A stretch of DNA of 64,000 nt from Hysterangium stoloniferum. Its lineage: Eukaryota > Basidiomycota > Agaricomycetes > Hysterangiales > Hysterangiaceae. The notes under the pieces were generated by a model. It was not told where the DNA came from, did not search any database, and was given only the letters and a program-made list of their open reading frames with translations. The translations under genes were made by a program, and so were the position numbers. Location: assembly GCA_015178975.1 (NCBI GenBank), contig WHVD01000043.1:310001-374000 (forward strand). Direction: 5' to 3'. The stretch's first letter is position 1. Every line of letters starts with the position of its first letter. Positions 55,705 to 64,000 of this stretch are shown here, in pieces.

Positions 55705-56246
55705 CTCCTAAGGGGACCAAAGATGATGGCATTACTTACAAGTCAAGCAATGAAATCGAAATAGAGATCTGTTGATTCAGATTATGCAAATCGGGACGAT
55801 GCACTATCAATTGGCAGTTACGTTGTATTAATTAATGGAGGATGCGTCGCTTGGAGCTGAAAGAAGCAGCGAACCGTGGCATTATCCACAACCGAGGCCG
55901 AATATATTGCCTTAACCGAAGGAGCCAAAGAATTGACTTGGTTGCGGAAATTACTTACCGATTTAGGGTTTGATATCAGCAATGACCCAACAACTATGAA
56001 ATCAGATAATCTAGGCGCAATTTCACTTGCCCATGACGCAACATTTCACACGTGTACAAAGCATATCAAAGTTGCTTATCATTTCATTCGCGAGAAAGTG
56101 GTCTCTAACGAGGCATCACTTACATACACATTCAGTCAAAAGAAAACCCGGTGGATATTATGACGAAAGGGCTGGACTTAAACCAGCATAACTATTTAAA
56201 GAAGAAATTGGGATTTTATTAATAGGGATATCTCATTGAGGGGGAG
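55705..56246 (+). mobile_element. Copia relic, RNase H end
   Basis: The translated region shows TKDDGITYKSS-type sequence, then TVALSTTEAEYIALTEGAKE, LTWLRKLLTDLGFD and HIKVAYHFIREKV, the typical end of a copia RNase H domain. It differs from copia elements 1 and 2. A polypurine tract, ttgagggggag, precedes the LTR. Everything upstream of the RNase H is absent; the AT-rich island lies there instead. A fossil with several breaks. Confidence 0.85.
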
Positions 56247-56472
56247 TATTGGTAATATAATATAATATATTAGTAAATGTTCCCGACGGCTCCATCACAT
56301 TCCAGTGTAACGAGTCAGCGGCTCACTAATGCTATGTTGTGGGGCTGGCAACTTGATATCCCGTATCCGGAAATATTAGTAATTAGTTAATATTTATTTA
56401 GTATAAAAGACATGATAACATCTCGAATATATAACATATTATCATCTTTTGACTACACTTTGAACACCAATA
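56247..56472 (+). repeat. 3' LTR of the copia relic
   Basis: From TATTGGTAATATAA to TTGAACACCAATA, with inverted ends TATTGGT/ACCAATA. A TATA-like gtataaaagac lies near 56400. Family B sequence (minus strand) resumes right after it. A target duplication cannot be tested because the 5' LTR is missing. Confidence 0.7.
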
Positions 56473-56719
56473 TGGGGGTCTAATTATACCCTGCCGATAC
56501 ACGAGTGGAAGGTGTGGCAATTACGCAAAGGAAGGAATGCGTGGTGAAACCTAAAAGCTCAAGCCAGTAAATGATGGATTAGACATTGTTTCGAGCCGCG
56601 CATTCTGTCACACTGTGGAAGAAGAGAAACGAGCGTGGCCATGGTATCGAGGCTGTGCACTGTGGTACATGCAGATTCGGGCTCGGAAGATCAGGCTCTC
56701 AGCTTCAGAGTAACCGCCA
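56473..56719 (-). pseudogene. Family B fragment, inverted
   Basis: The reverse complement of the exon with SSEPES and RSFLCV-type sequence and the intron after it (gggtctaattataccctg). It ends near 56719 where plus-strand family C begins. Confidence 0.5.
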
Positions 56720-57386
56720 TAACCATCAGTCATCCAAGTGTTGCTTCCACACACAAGCTAAACATCTGGGAAGCTCGCTGAACCTGCAAAATCAAGTCAA
56801 GCAGAGTTTCTGATGCCAAATTCTGTACGCGAAGCGATTGGCAGAACTTCATGCAGAATTACATCGAGCCGGGACTTAAAATGTTTGGTTTTCTGACAAA
56901 TGAGGAGGGTCAGGCACTCGAAGGCAGTCTGATCAGTGCATGACTGACCATGCGAAGCAATTGTGGAACTCGCTGCATGCAGAGAGCGAAGACCGGGAAA
57001 GTTGGGGGAGTTGGAATGCGTTTGTGGAGTATTTCAGCAACAATATGTGGACCAAATTTCCCGAATTTCGGTGGTGGGAGGGCGATTTGAAGGTTCAAGC
57101 ATTTGCAACAATGCAGTATCCAGGCTGGGTTGGCCAAACTCAGAAATCAAGTGAAATTATCATATGTAGGCCTCCCCTCACCAGTGATGAGCAATCCCAG
57201 TTCTTCATCATTGTTACCTCCATCCATAGACGGACATTGCACGCTTTCGATTACAACTGGCCACTCCATTGTTCTGTGAAAGATATATTATCAAGGACAC
57301 TTCTCAAGAACGGTAGCTACTCTCTCCATCGAGACACTTCAATTAACTGTATTCCTCATTACTGCCTTAAAGGAACAATAACCTAG
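56720..57386 (+). pseudogene. Family C gene, copy 5, inverted unit
   Basis: Plus strand. A 148-codon frame from 56940 reads MTDHAKQLWNSLHAESEDRE, SWGSWNAFVEYFSNNMWTKF, PEFRWWEGDLKVQAFATMQY and PGWVGQTQKSSEI, the best preserved version of the central C domain. The VIDLT part is lost and the last exon is read in another frame, ending near GSYSLHRDTSIN. The first exons are missing: only a stretch with aagtgttgcttccacac and tcaagtcaagcagagtttc precedes it. Convergent with family B copy 5. Confidence 0.55.
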
Positions 57387-58255
57387 TCCTGTTATGCAAT
57401 TGATGGTGCAGGACCTTTGTCCGGGCAACTGTGTTCCTCCAACACTGATATATGGGGTCTAATTAGACCCCACTGACACGCAAGTGGCAGGTGTGGCGAC
57501 CACGCAAAGGAAAGAATGCACAGTGAAATCTAAACTCTTGAGCGAATAACGACTGATGTCCTGGTCATTGGTCGAGCTGCAGATTATGTCACAATGTGGA
57601 AGGAGAGAAACGAGCATGGGGATGGCATCGAGGCTGCGTACTGTAGTACATGTGGATTCGGGGTCGGAAGATCCAGCTATCAGCTTCATAGTCAATTCGA
57701 TTATTCTTTCGCCAGACGCCAGGAGATAGTAATCAGGATTTGTTTGCGTCAGAATCAGACTAGTAAGAAAGTTTCATAGGCGGATGCAAGATGGTGCAGG
57801 TAAGTAAAAGATTGTGAACGTACCGTAAGATGGGCCCAATTAACGAAGAAACCACATTCAGCTGGTTGATGTGATTGGTGAGAAGTATGCTGTCGTTGAA
57901 CAACGTTTGTGGGGAGGAAATACTCCAATACAGGGCATATGATGCCTTTAAGTCAATATGAGATGTCAATGATGCTGTATGCATGTTTATGTTGTCCAAT
58001 ATAACCCTCAATGCCTCTGCACCAAAATCTTGAAACCATGTATCTTGGTGGATGCAACACAAGAGAAGCTGCATAGGACAGTCATAATGGAGAGATAGTC
58101 GCCAGTGACTTTGTCTGTTATGGTTTTGATGGGAAAGATGAAACGATGTGAGGTCGCGATGCACGTTTGTAACCAGAATTCAAAGTAACCTCTGATCGCC
58201 GTGAGCTCCTCTACAGATAGTTGACGCACATGGCAGATCGCTTCCACGATATACA

Positions 58256-59706
58256 TGTTCGATGACAGCATAAGGAAAATGGACAAGGTTTTATTTACGA
58301 TGACTAAGCTACTGTAAAGTACGAAATAGCCGAGCATAAAATGCATCAATGGCTTGCAATACAACGTATTCTAACATGCCCACTTTGCAAGTCATTAAAG
58401 TGTGCAGTAAGACCATACACACGAAAAAACAAGAAATAAACCAATTTTAACCCAAAAAATATTGCGCCCACTCGACGCAAAACCCATCCGAAAATTGACA
58501 CGAAAATTGACACGAAAACCCGCTGCGCCCACTAGATGCAGAATCCGCTCGAAATTTTTGAGAAACCCGCTGCGCCCACTAGACGCAATACCCATCTGGT
58601 ACATTTGGCGTCGAACCGAACCTCAGAGCATCCTCGCTCCTAGAACGCATTCCCCCAACCTCCCAGATTACAAACAAATGCCGGACCTTGGAGCTCTACT
58701 CACAACTCCTAGTCCACGTGATAATTTCAAGTGTGTAAAATATATGTAAGCACTCATCCCTGCACTATCAGTGGGGATCTCCTGGTTTTCGGTAGGTAAT
58801 CCACTTGAAGACGAAACAACTGGCCTCGGCGCGGGACAAAAACGCGCAATGTGACCTTCGCCGTTGCATCTATAGCAATTCTTCGGCTGTCGCATATTTG
58901 GTGAGTCAACTTTCATTTTCATGGCAATTTGACTCTCATTTTCTTTCCGCCCTTTTAGATGGCTTTCTTCTTCTACCAGCGCCGTGGAAATTTCTTCGAC
59001 TGTAAGTGATCCCACACGCTGCATAAGAGCAGTTGCTACCGCACCAAATTCTGGAGCCAAACAATAGATGAGGACATCCGGCACATCCTCATCACGTAAC
59101 TCGACTCCAATCGCTCGAAGCTGTGAAGCCAGAGTCAAAATGCCATGGACATATTCCATCACTGGATTTTTGACATCATGCTGGTACATATAGAGCTGGC
59201 ATTTCAACGAAATCCGATTGGCCCAATTATTTGCCTGATAGATTTTTGCAAGTGCTTGCCATGCCTCTGGTCCAGTGGTGCAATCCCGAATATACGATTG
59301 TTGGCTTGATGCGATTGTCAATCCAATTGCCGTGTAACCATCCTCTGAATGCTTTGCCCAATCCAAATACTCCTTGCTATTCTCATCCTTAGGTGCTTTT
59401 GTTCCACCATTAACAACACTCCATGATCCAGCATGCCGCAAAACCATTGACAGTGAAAACTTCCATTCGTGGTAGTTATCACCCGAGAGTTTTGGGATAC
59501 TTGCAAGTAAGGCGTTGATATTAGACATAAGATGATGAGATAGTATTAGTGTGACTTTTAAAGCAACAGGGCGGGGCCCATAACCTGTTCGATGACAGCG
59601 TAAGGAAAACGGACAAGGTTTTATTTATGATGACTAAGCTACTGTAAAGTATGAAATAGCTGAGCGTAAAATGCATCAATGGCTTGCAATACAACGTATT
59701 CTAACA
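58256..59706 (-). mobile_element. Gag-only LTR retroelement (TR-GAG type), copy 2
   Basis: 1451 bp with 121-bp LTRs (58256-58376 and 59586-59706) and the target duplication ataca (58251-58255 and 59707-59711) in family B exon 3. The primer-binding site GGTTATGGGCCC lies at 59574-59585 on the minus strand. Organisation is as in 4753-6183. By eye the two LTRs differ at six sites, all of them C/T or G/A changes at CpG, so this copy is older or more strongly methylated than copy 1. The gag frame is open over its main domains. Confidence 0.9.
58668..59528 (-). CDS. Copia-type Gag of the gag-only element, copy 2
   Basis: MSNINALLASIPKLSGDNYH, WQALAKIYQANNWANRISLK and YMYQHDVKNPVMEYVHGILT form the capsid region; CYRCNGEGHIARFC is the CX2CX4HX4C zinc knuckle. 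Nearly identical to the copy at 5212-6006 apart from its C-terminal tail. No enzyme domain follows. It probably acts in packaging element RNA, using enzymes supplied by another copia element with the same primer-binding site. Confidence 0.85.
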   Translation of the reverse strand: MSNINALLASIPKLSGDNYHEWKFSLSMVLRHAGSWSVVNGGTKAPKDENSKEYLDWAKHSEDGYTAIGLTIASSQQSYIRDCTTGPEAWQALAKIYQANNWANRISLKCQLYMYQHDVKNPVMEYVHGILTLASQLRAIGVELRDEDVPDVLIYCLAPEFGAVATALMQRVGSLTVEEISTALVEEESHLKGRKENESQIAMKMKVDSPNMRQPKNCYRCNGEGHIARFCPAPRPVVSSSSGLPTENQEIPTDSAGMSAYIYFTHLKLSRGLGVVSRAPRSGICL

Positions 59707-60807
59707 ATACACAAGGCCGATAATGGTCCAGGGATCACGAAATCCTGTTAGATAACGAACAATGTGTATGATAAATGTTGATGCAACCTCATCCAAGTCG
59801 GTGTGCAGCAGTGACTTGACTAAAACATTGTAAAGTGATGACGTAATTGCAGTTGACGAGTCTCAATATGGCCCAAGGATGCCGGGACACCACCTAAAGG
59901 CAGAAGCCAAAGATAGCATAAGTTGGGAAGTATAGCCTTTGCTACTCTGCTTCATGTGAGATGAAGACCACTGGGAATCATTTAAAACACTCCTTGCTCT
60001 TCCCCGAATTTGAGGCGGGTATGTAGGTCTACGACTCAGATATAAGTATTTCATTCCAAGGATTGACGCTAAGATATCCCTACCTCACTAAATCAACAGT
60101 GTCTTGAACTAGTCTTCCCAATCTTGGTAGGGTGAGACGCTTGTGGAGAATCTTGCTCAAGGCAGTTGCCTTGAGACAATTGACTCATAATTTGCCCGTA
60201 TAATGTTAGCTTTGCCATCAGCGAAGCTTTCTTTGCACTGTGGAGGATTTTCATCCCAACCCTGTCCAAACCGACTCCACAGTAATACCCGGGGCCAATT
60301 TCAATACTTAAAGATGTCACAAGACCCGGTGAGATTATTCCCCAGTCCTTGCCATGACTATGATACGGGCTGAGGTTGGATGTCACATTGGTAAATATCT
60401 GAACAATAGTGGGTGGGTCATGGCAGGTCGCTTCTCCTTGACACTGAAATGTGCCGCATGTCACAGAGATCACATGGAAATAGCATTTTACTTTACTCAC
60501 CCACTCGTCAACCCAGCCTCTATATGGCTTGCAGATAGTTGTATGTGCTGCTCGTCATCAGGGGCCTGATAACATAAATCATGGCCGAGTTTGTTACAAC
60601 CCCATCATTCTCGAAGTTTCTCCCTGAATATCTCTCTCATCCCCGTCTTAATGATCTGGTCCCGTTGCTCTGAACTCTCTGGTCCCATTGCTCTGAACTC
60701 AATACACCTGGGGAAGCTAAGGGTGGTAGCTTCTCAACGCCTTCAATGTAGGTCTGAACTGTTGCCTCATCGTGATTCCCCAGAGTTGTCTCGTTGAAAG
60801 GAAACAT

Positions 60808-61141
60808 TTGAGCGTAGCAGTCGTACTTACATTAGAAGGAGATGTCCCGATTTTATGGCGCAGTCAGTCGGAGAGTTCTAGAGAGTTGTGGCTGGGCTCA
60901 CACAGGATTCACAGCATGTCCTCCTTGCCTTCGTAAGTGATATCCCCTCACCTTCTTTGAACTATATAGGAACCAGTGGACCTGGTTACCTTGCTACTTT
61001 CTTACGCCTTCCGCTGAAGGCTCACACAGCATCTAACAATAGTTTTGACAATTGTCACCCCATAATGTAGTATTTAGGGCCTTATTGAGCGTCAACGTCG
61101 AAACCAAAACGGCTTTTCTGATATTCGAGAAGTGGCGTTGC
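60808..61141. promoter_or_regulatory. Shared upstream region of B copy 5 and A copy 3
   Basis: 334 bp between divergent ATGs, the inverted counterpart of 46723-47055. Confidence 0.45.
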
Positions 61142-61175
61142 CATGAATAATACAAATGCAGTCCAGGGCCCTGAT

Positions 61176-61470
61176 TGTTAAAATTGATACCCTAGAATGT
61201 AGTTCTCAGTCTCGTATATTCGTAGTATAACGGACTCTGCAATAGGTACCTAGAATGTAGTTCTAGTACATGCAAGAATAGTTAACGAAATGGTCTATTT
61301 GATAAATAGACGGCTCACCTCAGTCTCGTATATTCGTAGTATAACGGACTGAGGCAAAGCTATAATTGACGCCCAATATATATGTGTGTGACAGTATTCG
61401 TTTGCCTGGTTTCGGATTCAGTCATCCTTAATGCATGTAGAAGCATATGCGGTGTCTCTCTTCCTCAACA
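61176..61470 (-). mobile_element. Solo LTR, 295 bp, copia type
   Basis: Flanked by ctgat (61171-61175 and 61471-61475). On the minus strand it runs TGTTGAGGAAGAGAGACACC to TTTTAACA. It is related to the LTR of copia element 2 (ACCGCATAT, the TTTTAACA end) and has two copies of the CTCAGTC/GACTGAG hairpin region (about 61214 and 61318), with a longer loop. Confidence 0.88.
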
Positions 61471-61868
61471 CTGATTACCTGTTGTGGCTTTCAAGTTGGC
61501 ATAGTGGCAACCTGGAAATTCTTTTGGCAGTACTGCGCGCTGCCTGTTTAATTTTATTAACCTCTCAATGAGGAGAAACTTAGCGCAAGTGATAGTCGGG
61601 TCAATGGTAAGCAACGTGATTTCACTCTTGCCATATCAGTCGGCTTGAATTTTGTGCAACATCTGAGCAAGACAAAGAGTGACGTAAGACCAAAGTTCTC
61701 ATTGTAGATTTTATTGAGGCACATAAAGGTCTGGCTTGGAAATATTGTGATTTTTGCGTGTCCATCAGAATTTGAATTGACAATTTGTACATATAATCGC
61801 GTATCGCGTCATACTTACATACAGAAAGCTGTATTATTACCTGAATGGCCGAATGGGATTGATCCTTT

Positions 61869-62729
61869 AAATTACAAATTTTACTTATTTGGCCGCAAGG
61901 CTTGTGCTGCTATAATTCGTCCACAGGAAATCAGCATTGTTGTTAGCCCATCCTCTTATACTATATACTCCCCACTGAACCCACTCTGTGAACGGCCATG
62001 ACTTCGAATAAATCTCCGGTATTGTTTTGGAAAAGGTCCAGGGCAAATCATCCTGATGCTTCGTCTACGGCATATGATGAGAAGCCAGGATCGACCAACG
62101 ATTCCATCGACACTAAAGTCACTATTGAAGCAAGGAGAGCTCCGCCAGTGTCCCTAAGACAGTTGTTTCGGTATGCATTTACGTCTCGCATCGCTTTCAG
62201 ATTTCCACGAAATTAGAGTTTGTATTCAACTTTCTCGGACTTATTTGTGCTGCAGGCGCAGGTGCAGCTGGGGTATGCACCCGTTCTTCGTTTTCAACCC
62301 TCTTCCTGACTCTCTAATACCAGCCACTCATGTCCATTATATTCGGCGACCTTATTAATGCTTTTGTGGCCTTCCCAACAAGTACTTCATGTCTCGACTT
62401 CACCATTACTGATCCGAACTTTATAACGGCCGCAAACAACTTCAAGGCTACCGCCGCAAATGACGCTGCTAAGCTAACATACATCGGAATCGTGTTGCTT
62501 GACGGAACATACCTGTACATGTTAATACGGGTGCATACCGGTATGTTTCCTACATGTCTGGTTAGAGGTTGAGGAAATTCACATTCGGTGCAGGCGAAGC
62601 AATGACGAAATGATTGGAGAAAAATATTTGCGCGCCATTCTCCGGCAAGATATTGCCTTCTTCGATAATGTTGGTGCAGGAGAGGTGGCTACGCGTATAC
62701 AAACGGATACGCGTAAGCTCAAGGCACAT
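61869..62729 (+). pseudogene. Captured 5' end of an ABCB-type transporter gene
   Basis: N-terminal piece of a multidrug-resistance (ABCB, P-glycoprotein-like) transporter. The start at 61998 gives MTSNKSPVLFWKRSRAN and APPVSLRQLFR. After GT-AG gaps at 62171-62200 (30 nt), 62273-62323 (51 nt) and 62541-62593 (53 nt) the exons read LGLICAAGAGAA, PLMSIIFGDLINAFVAF, AANDAAKLTYIGIVLL, then YLRAILRQDIAFFDNVGAGE and VATRIQTDT. This covers only the start of the first membrane domain; nucleotide-binding domains are absent. Phase mismatches at the first and third junctions imply single-base shifts. Introns are kept, so capture was at DNA level. About 130 bp of 5' flank, with tatactatatactc, came along. 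No terminal repeats seen. Confidence 0.85.
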
Positions 62730-63159
62730 CTTCGCTCAGGGCATCATAGATATTCCCCCAAGTATTGAGCACACGTAGGCCCCAAATTGCGACACATCTG
62801 CTAGCTGGATGTGGTTTCTTCGCTCATTGGGTCCATCGTAAGATACGTTCACAATATTTCACCTTATAGCACCGTCTTACATCCACCTATGAAACTGTCG
62901 TACCAGTCTGATTCTGATGGAAGCGAGTCCAAATTACCCGCTCTTGCATTCTGCCGAGATAATAATGGTGGTTACTCTGGTGCTGATAGCTGGATCTTCC
63001 GAGCCAGAAGCTGCGTGTAGCATAGTACGCAGCCTCGATACCATCGCCATGCTCGTGTCTCTTCTTTCATATTGTGGCATATGCGAGGCTCGAGCAATGA
63101 CCAATCCATCAGTAAGTCCATCGGAGTTCGTATAAACAAATTTTGCCTATAATTCATAA

Positions 63160-63535
63160 TCAGTCATAATTAAGTACAGCTAGTCATATTATTGTCTATC
63201 CTGTTCGCACCAAGCTCACACTTTTCATCAATTGGTGTGGCCATTCGATTCGACGATGGCAAGGTAGCTTAAAGATTGTGAAGGACTGTGAGTCCTTACC
63301 AATATTGAAATTGACATCTGGCGGCATCTCCTTGGCTAGCACCAGTCCGGCGACCAACTCAACAACATTGTGTTGGATGAAACGCTCTGGAAGCCTCATA
63401 GTTCTCTTCCAGGCGTCATATTCTGGAAAGCGGAAATGTAATTCGAATCGTCGACGCACCAACACACCAGTGAAAGGTGTGGCGACTATGCATAGGAAGG
63501 AACGGGTGACGACAACTAACGTGCAAGCGGTCCAA
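63160..63535 (-). pseudogene. Family B C-terminal exon (VHSAG type), inverted
   Basis: The minus strand reads RSFLCIVATPFTGVLVRRRF, ELHFRFPEYDAWKRTMRLPE, RFIQHNVVELVAGLVLAKEM and PPDVNFNIGKDSQSF, to LMKSVSLVRTG. This is the best preserved copy of the C-terminal domain, with an open frame over 63196-63567. No known domain is recognised. The upstream modules are missing: at about 63536 it joins another family B piece. Confidence 0.55.
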
Positions 63536-64000
63536 AAGTGACTATATGCGCTCTTAAATTGGCTCAAACTAATATATTTTAATACATTTGTGCAAATATG
63601 GTTAGTGACCTTTGTCAGGGCAAGTATGCTCCTCCAACACTGATATATGGGGGTCTAATTAGACTCTACCGACACGCGAGGGGAAGGTGTGGCGACCATG
63701 CAAAGGAAGGAACGCGTGGCGAAATCTCAACGCTCAAGCCTGTAACTGATGGATGCGTCATTGGTCGAGCCGCGCATTACGTCGCAATGTGGAAGAAGAG
63801 AAACGAGGATGGGGATGGTATCGAGGCTGCGCACTGTGGTACATGCAGGTTCGGGTTCGGAAGATCCAGCTATCAGCTTCATGGTCAACTCGATTATTAT
63901 TTCGCTAGACTCCAGGAGATACCAATTAGGACTCGTGTGCATCAGAATCAGACTGGTGGAAAAGTTTGATAGGCGGATGTAAGACGGTGCAGGTATGTAA
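63536..64000 (-). pseudogene. Family B fragment, inverted, runs off the window
   Basis: The minus strand carries the module start, the LEEHT-type segment, RSFLC, SSEPEPACTTVRSLDTIPIL and the SDSD exon, up to the intron (ttacatacctgcaccgtctt) at the window end. The rest of this copy lies outside. Confidence 0.5.

Larger units (their letters stand above)
57400..60807 (-). pseudogene. Family B gene, copy 5, inverted, interrupted by an LTR element
   Basis: Starts on the minus strand at 60807 (MFPFNETTLGNHDEATVQ). Exon 1 has a local tandem duplication (gttcagagcaatgggaccag repeated, about 60655-60700). Exon 2 encodes CQGEATCHDPPTIVQIFTNV. Exon 3 begins PTYPPQIRGRARSVLNDSQW near 60027 and is interrupted by the gag-only element at 58256-59706. 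It then continues VEAICHVRQLSVEELTAIRG, the exon RVILDNINMHTASLTSHIDL, and SSDPESTCTTVRSLDAIPML, to about 57400. With the A copy at 61142 and the C copy at 56720 it forms a complete unit in reverse orientation. Decayed. Confidence 0.6.
61142..63130 (+). pseudogene. Family A gene, copy 3, with two insertions
   Basis: Starts ATGAATAATACAAATGCAG at 61142 (MNNTNAVQ). A solo LTR enters at 61176-61470 after eleven codons, and the exon resumes with SSWHSGNLEILL-type sequence. VWLGNIVIFACPSEFELTIC and TYIQKAVLLPEWPNGID follow (about 61725-61860). At about 61868 an 860-bp block with part of an ABC transporter gene is inserted. The downstream family A exons resume at about 62730 (VVSSLIGSIVRYVHNISP at 62811, SDSDGSESKLPALAFCRDNN, SSEPEAACSIVRSLDTIAML). 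It converges with a VHSAG exon at 63160. Confidence 0.55.

Noticed and set aside
61869-62729. Helitron as the carrier of the ABC transporter fragment
   Set aside because: Neither a 5' TC nor a 3' CTRR end with hairpin was found at the borders, and no Rep/helicase lies nearby.

Overview
The window looks like a repeat-dense stretch of a filamentous fungal nuclear genome, probably a basidiomycete. The support is spliceosomal introns of about 50-60 nt with GTGAGT/GTAAGT donors and CAG ends, roughly 48% GC in a backbone line counted by hand, Ty1/copia elements primed by a half initiator-tRNA, a captured ABCB-type transporter fragment, and an RNase H relic resembling DIRS-type elements of Agaricomycetes. 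No tRNA, rRNA or CRISPR array was seen. The species assignment is inference.

Most of the backbone is built from one duplicated set of three intron-bearing gene families of unknown function, called A, B and C here. The clearest copy (about 45.6-51.2 kb) reads A(-), a 333-bp shared upstream region, B(+), then C(-) convergent with B. Copies lie at 3.8-15.5 kb (B, C), 25.5-39.1 kb (A, B, C), 42.2-45.6 kb (B) and 45.6-51.2 kb (A, B, C), with an inverted copy at 56.7-63.1 kb (C, B, A). Further partial B fragments lie between them. Most copies are decayed. The best preserved pieces are exons 1-2 of B at 26.9 and 47.1 kb. Family C carries a VIDLTSDE stretch that matches a SUMO-interacting motif.

Inserted into this backbone, most with exact target-site duplications, are: two large copia elements (8539-14818 and 27664-35558), each holding further solo LTRs; a Tc1-type DNA transposon sitting inside one LTR of the second copia element; two gag-only, 1.4-kb LTR elements (4753-6183 and 58256-59706); and solo LTRs from several families (15748-17044, 17642-17894, 35589-35859, 38122-38439, 41481-41752, 61176-61470). 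Remnants of two other copia elements lie at 22.4-23.5 and 55.7-56.5 kb. A piece of an ABC transporter gene with its introns sits inside the inverted A copy at 61.9-62.7 kb.

The odd region is an AT-rich island at about 52.8-55.7 kb (about 30% GC in one line counted by hand). It carries an intact 511-codon ORF followed on the same strand by a 103-codon ORF, with clustered hairpins upstream. The long ORF has a motif order (DIDISQD, then Tyr followed by VYNK...E, then TRIE) resembling plasmid or phage rolling-circle initiators of the Rep_trans type. It is the best candidate in the window for an undescribed element.
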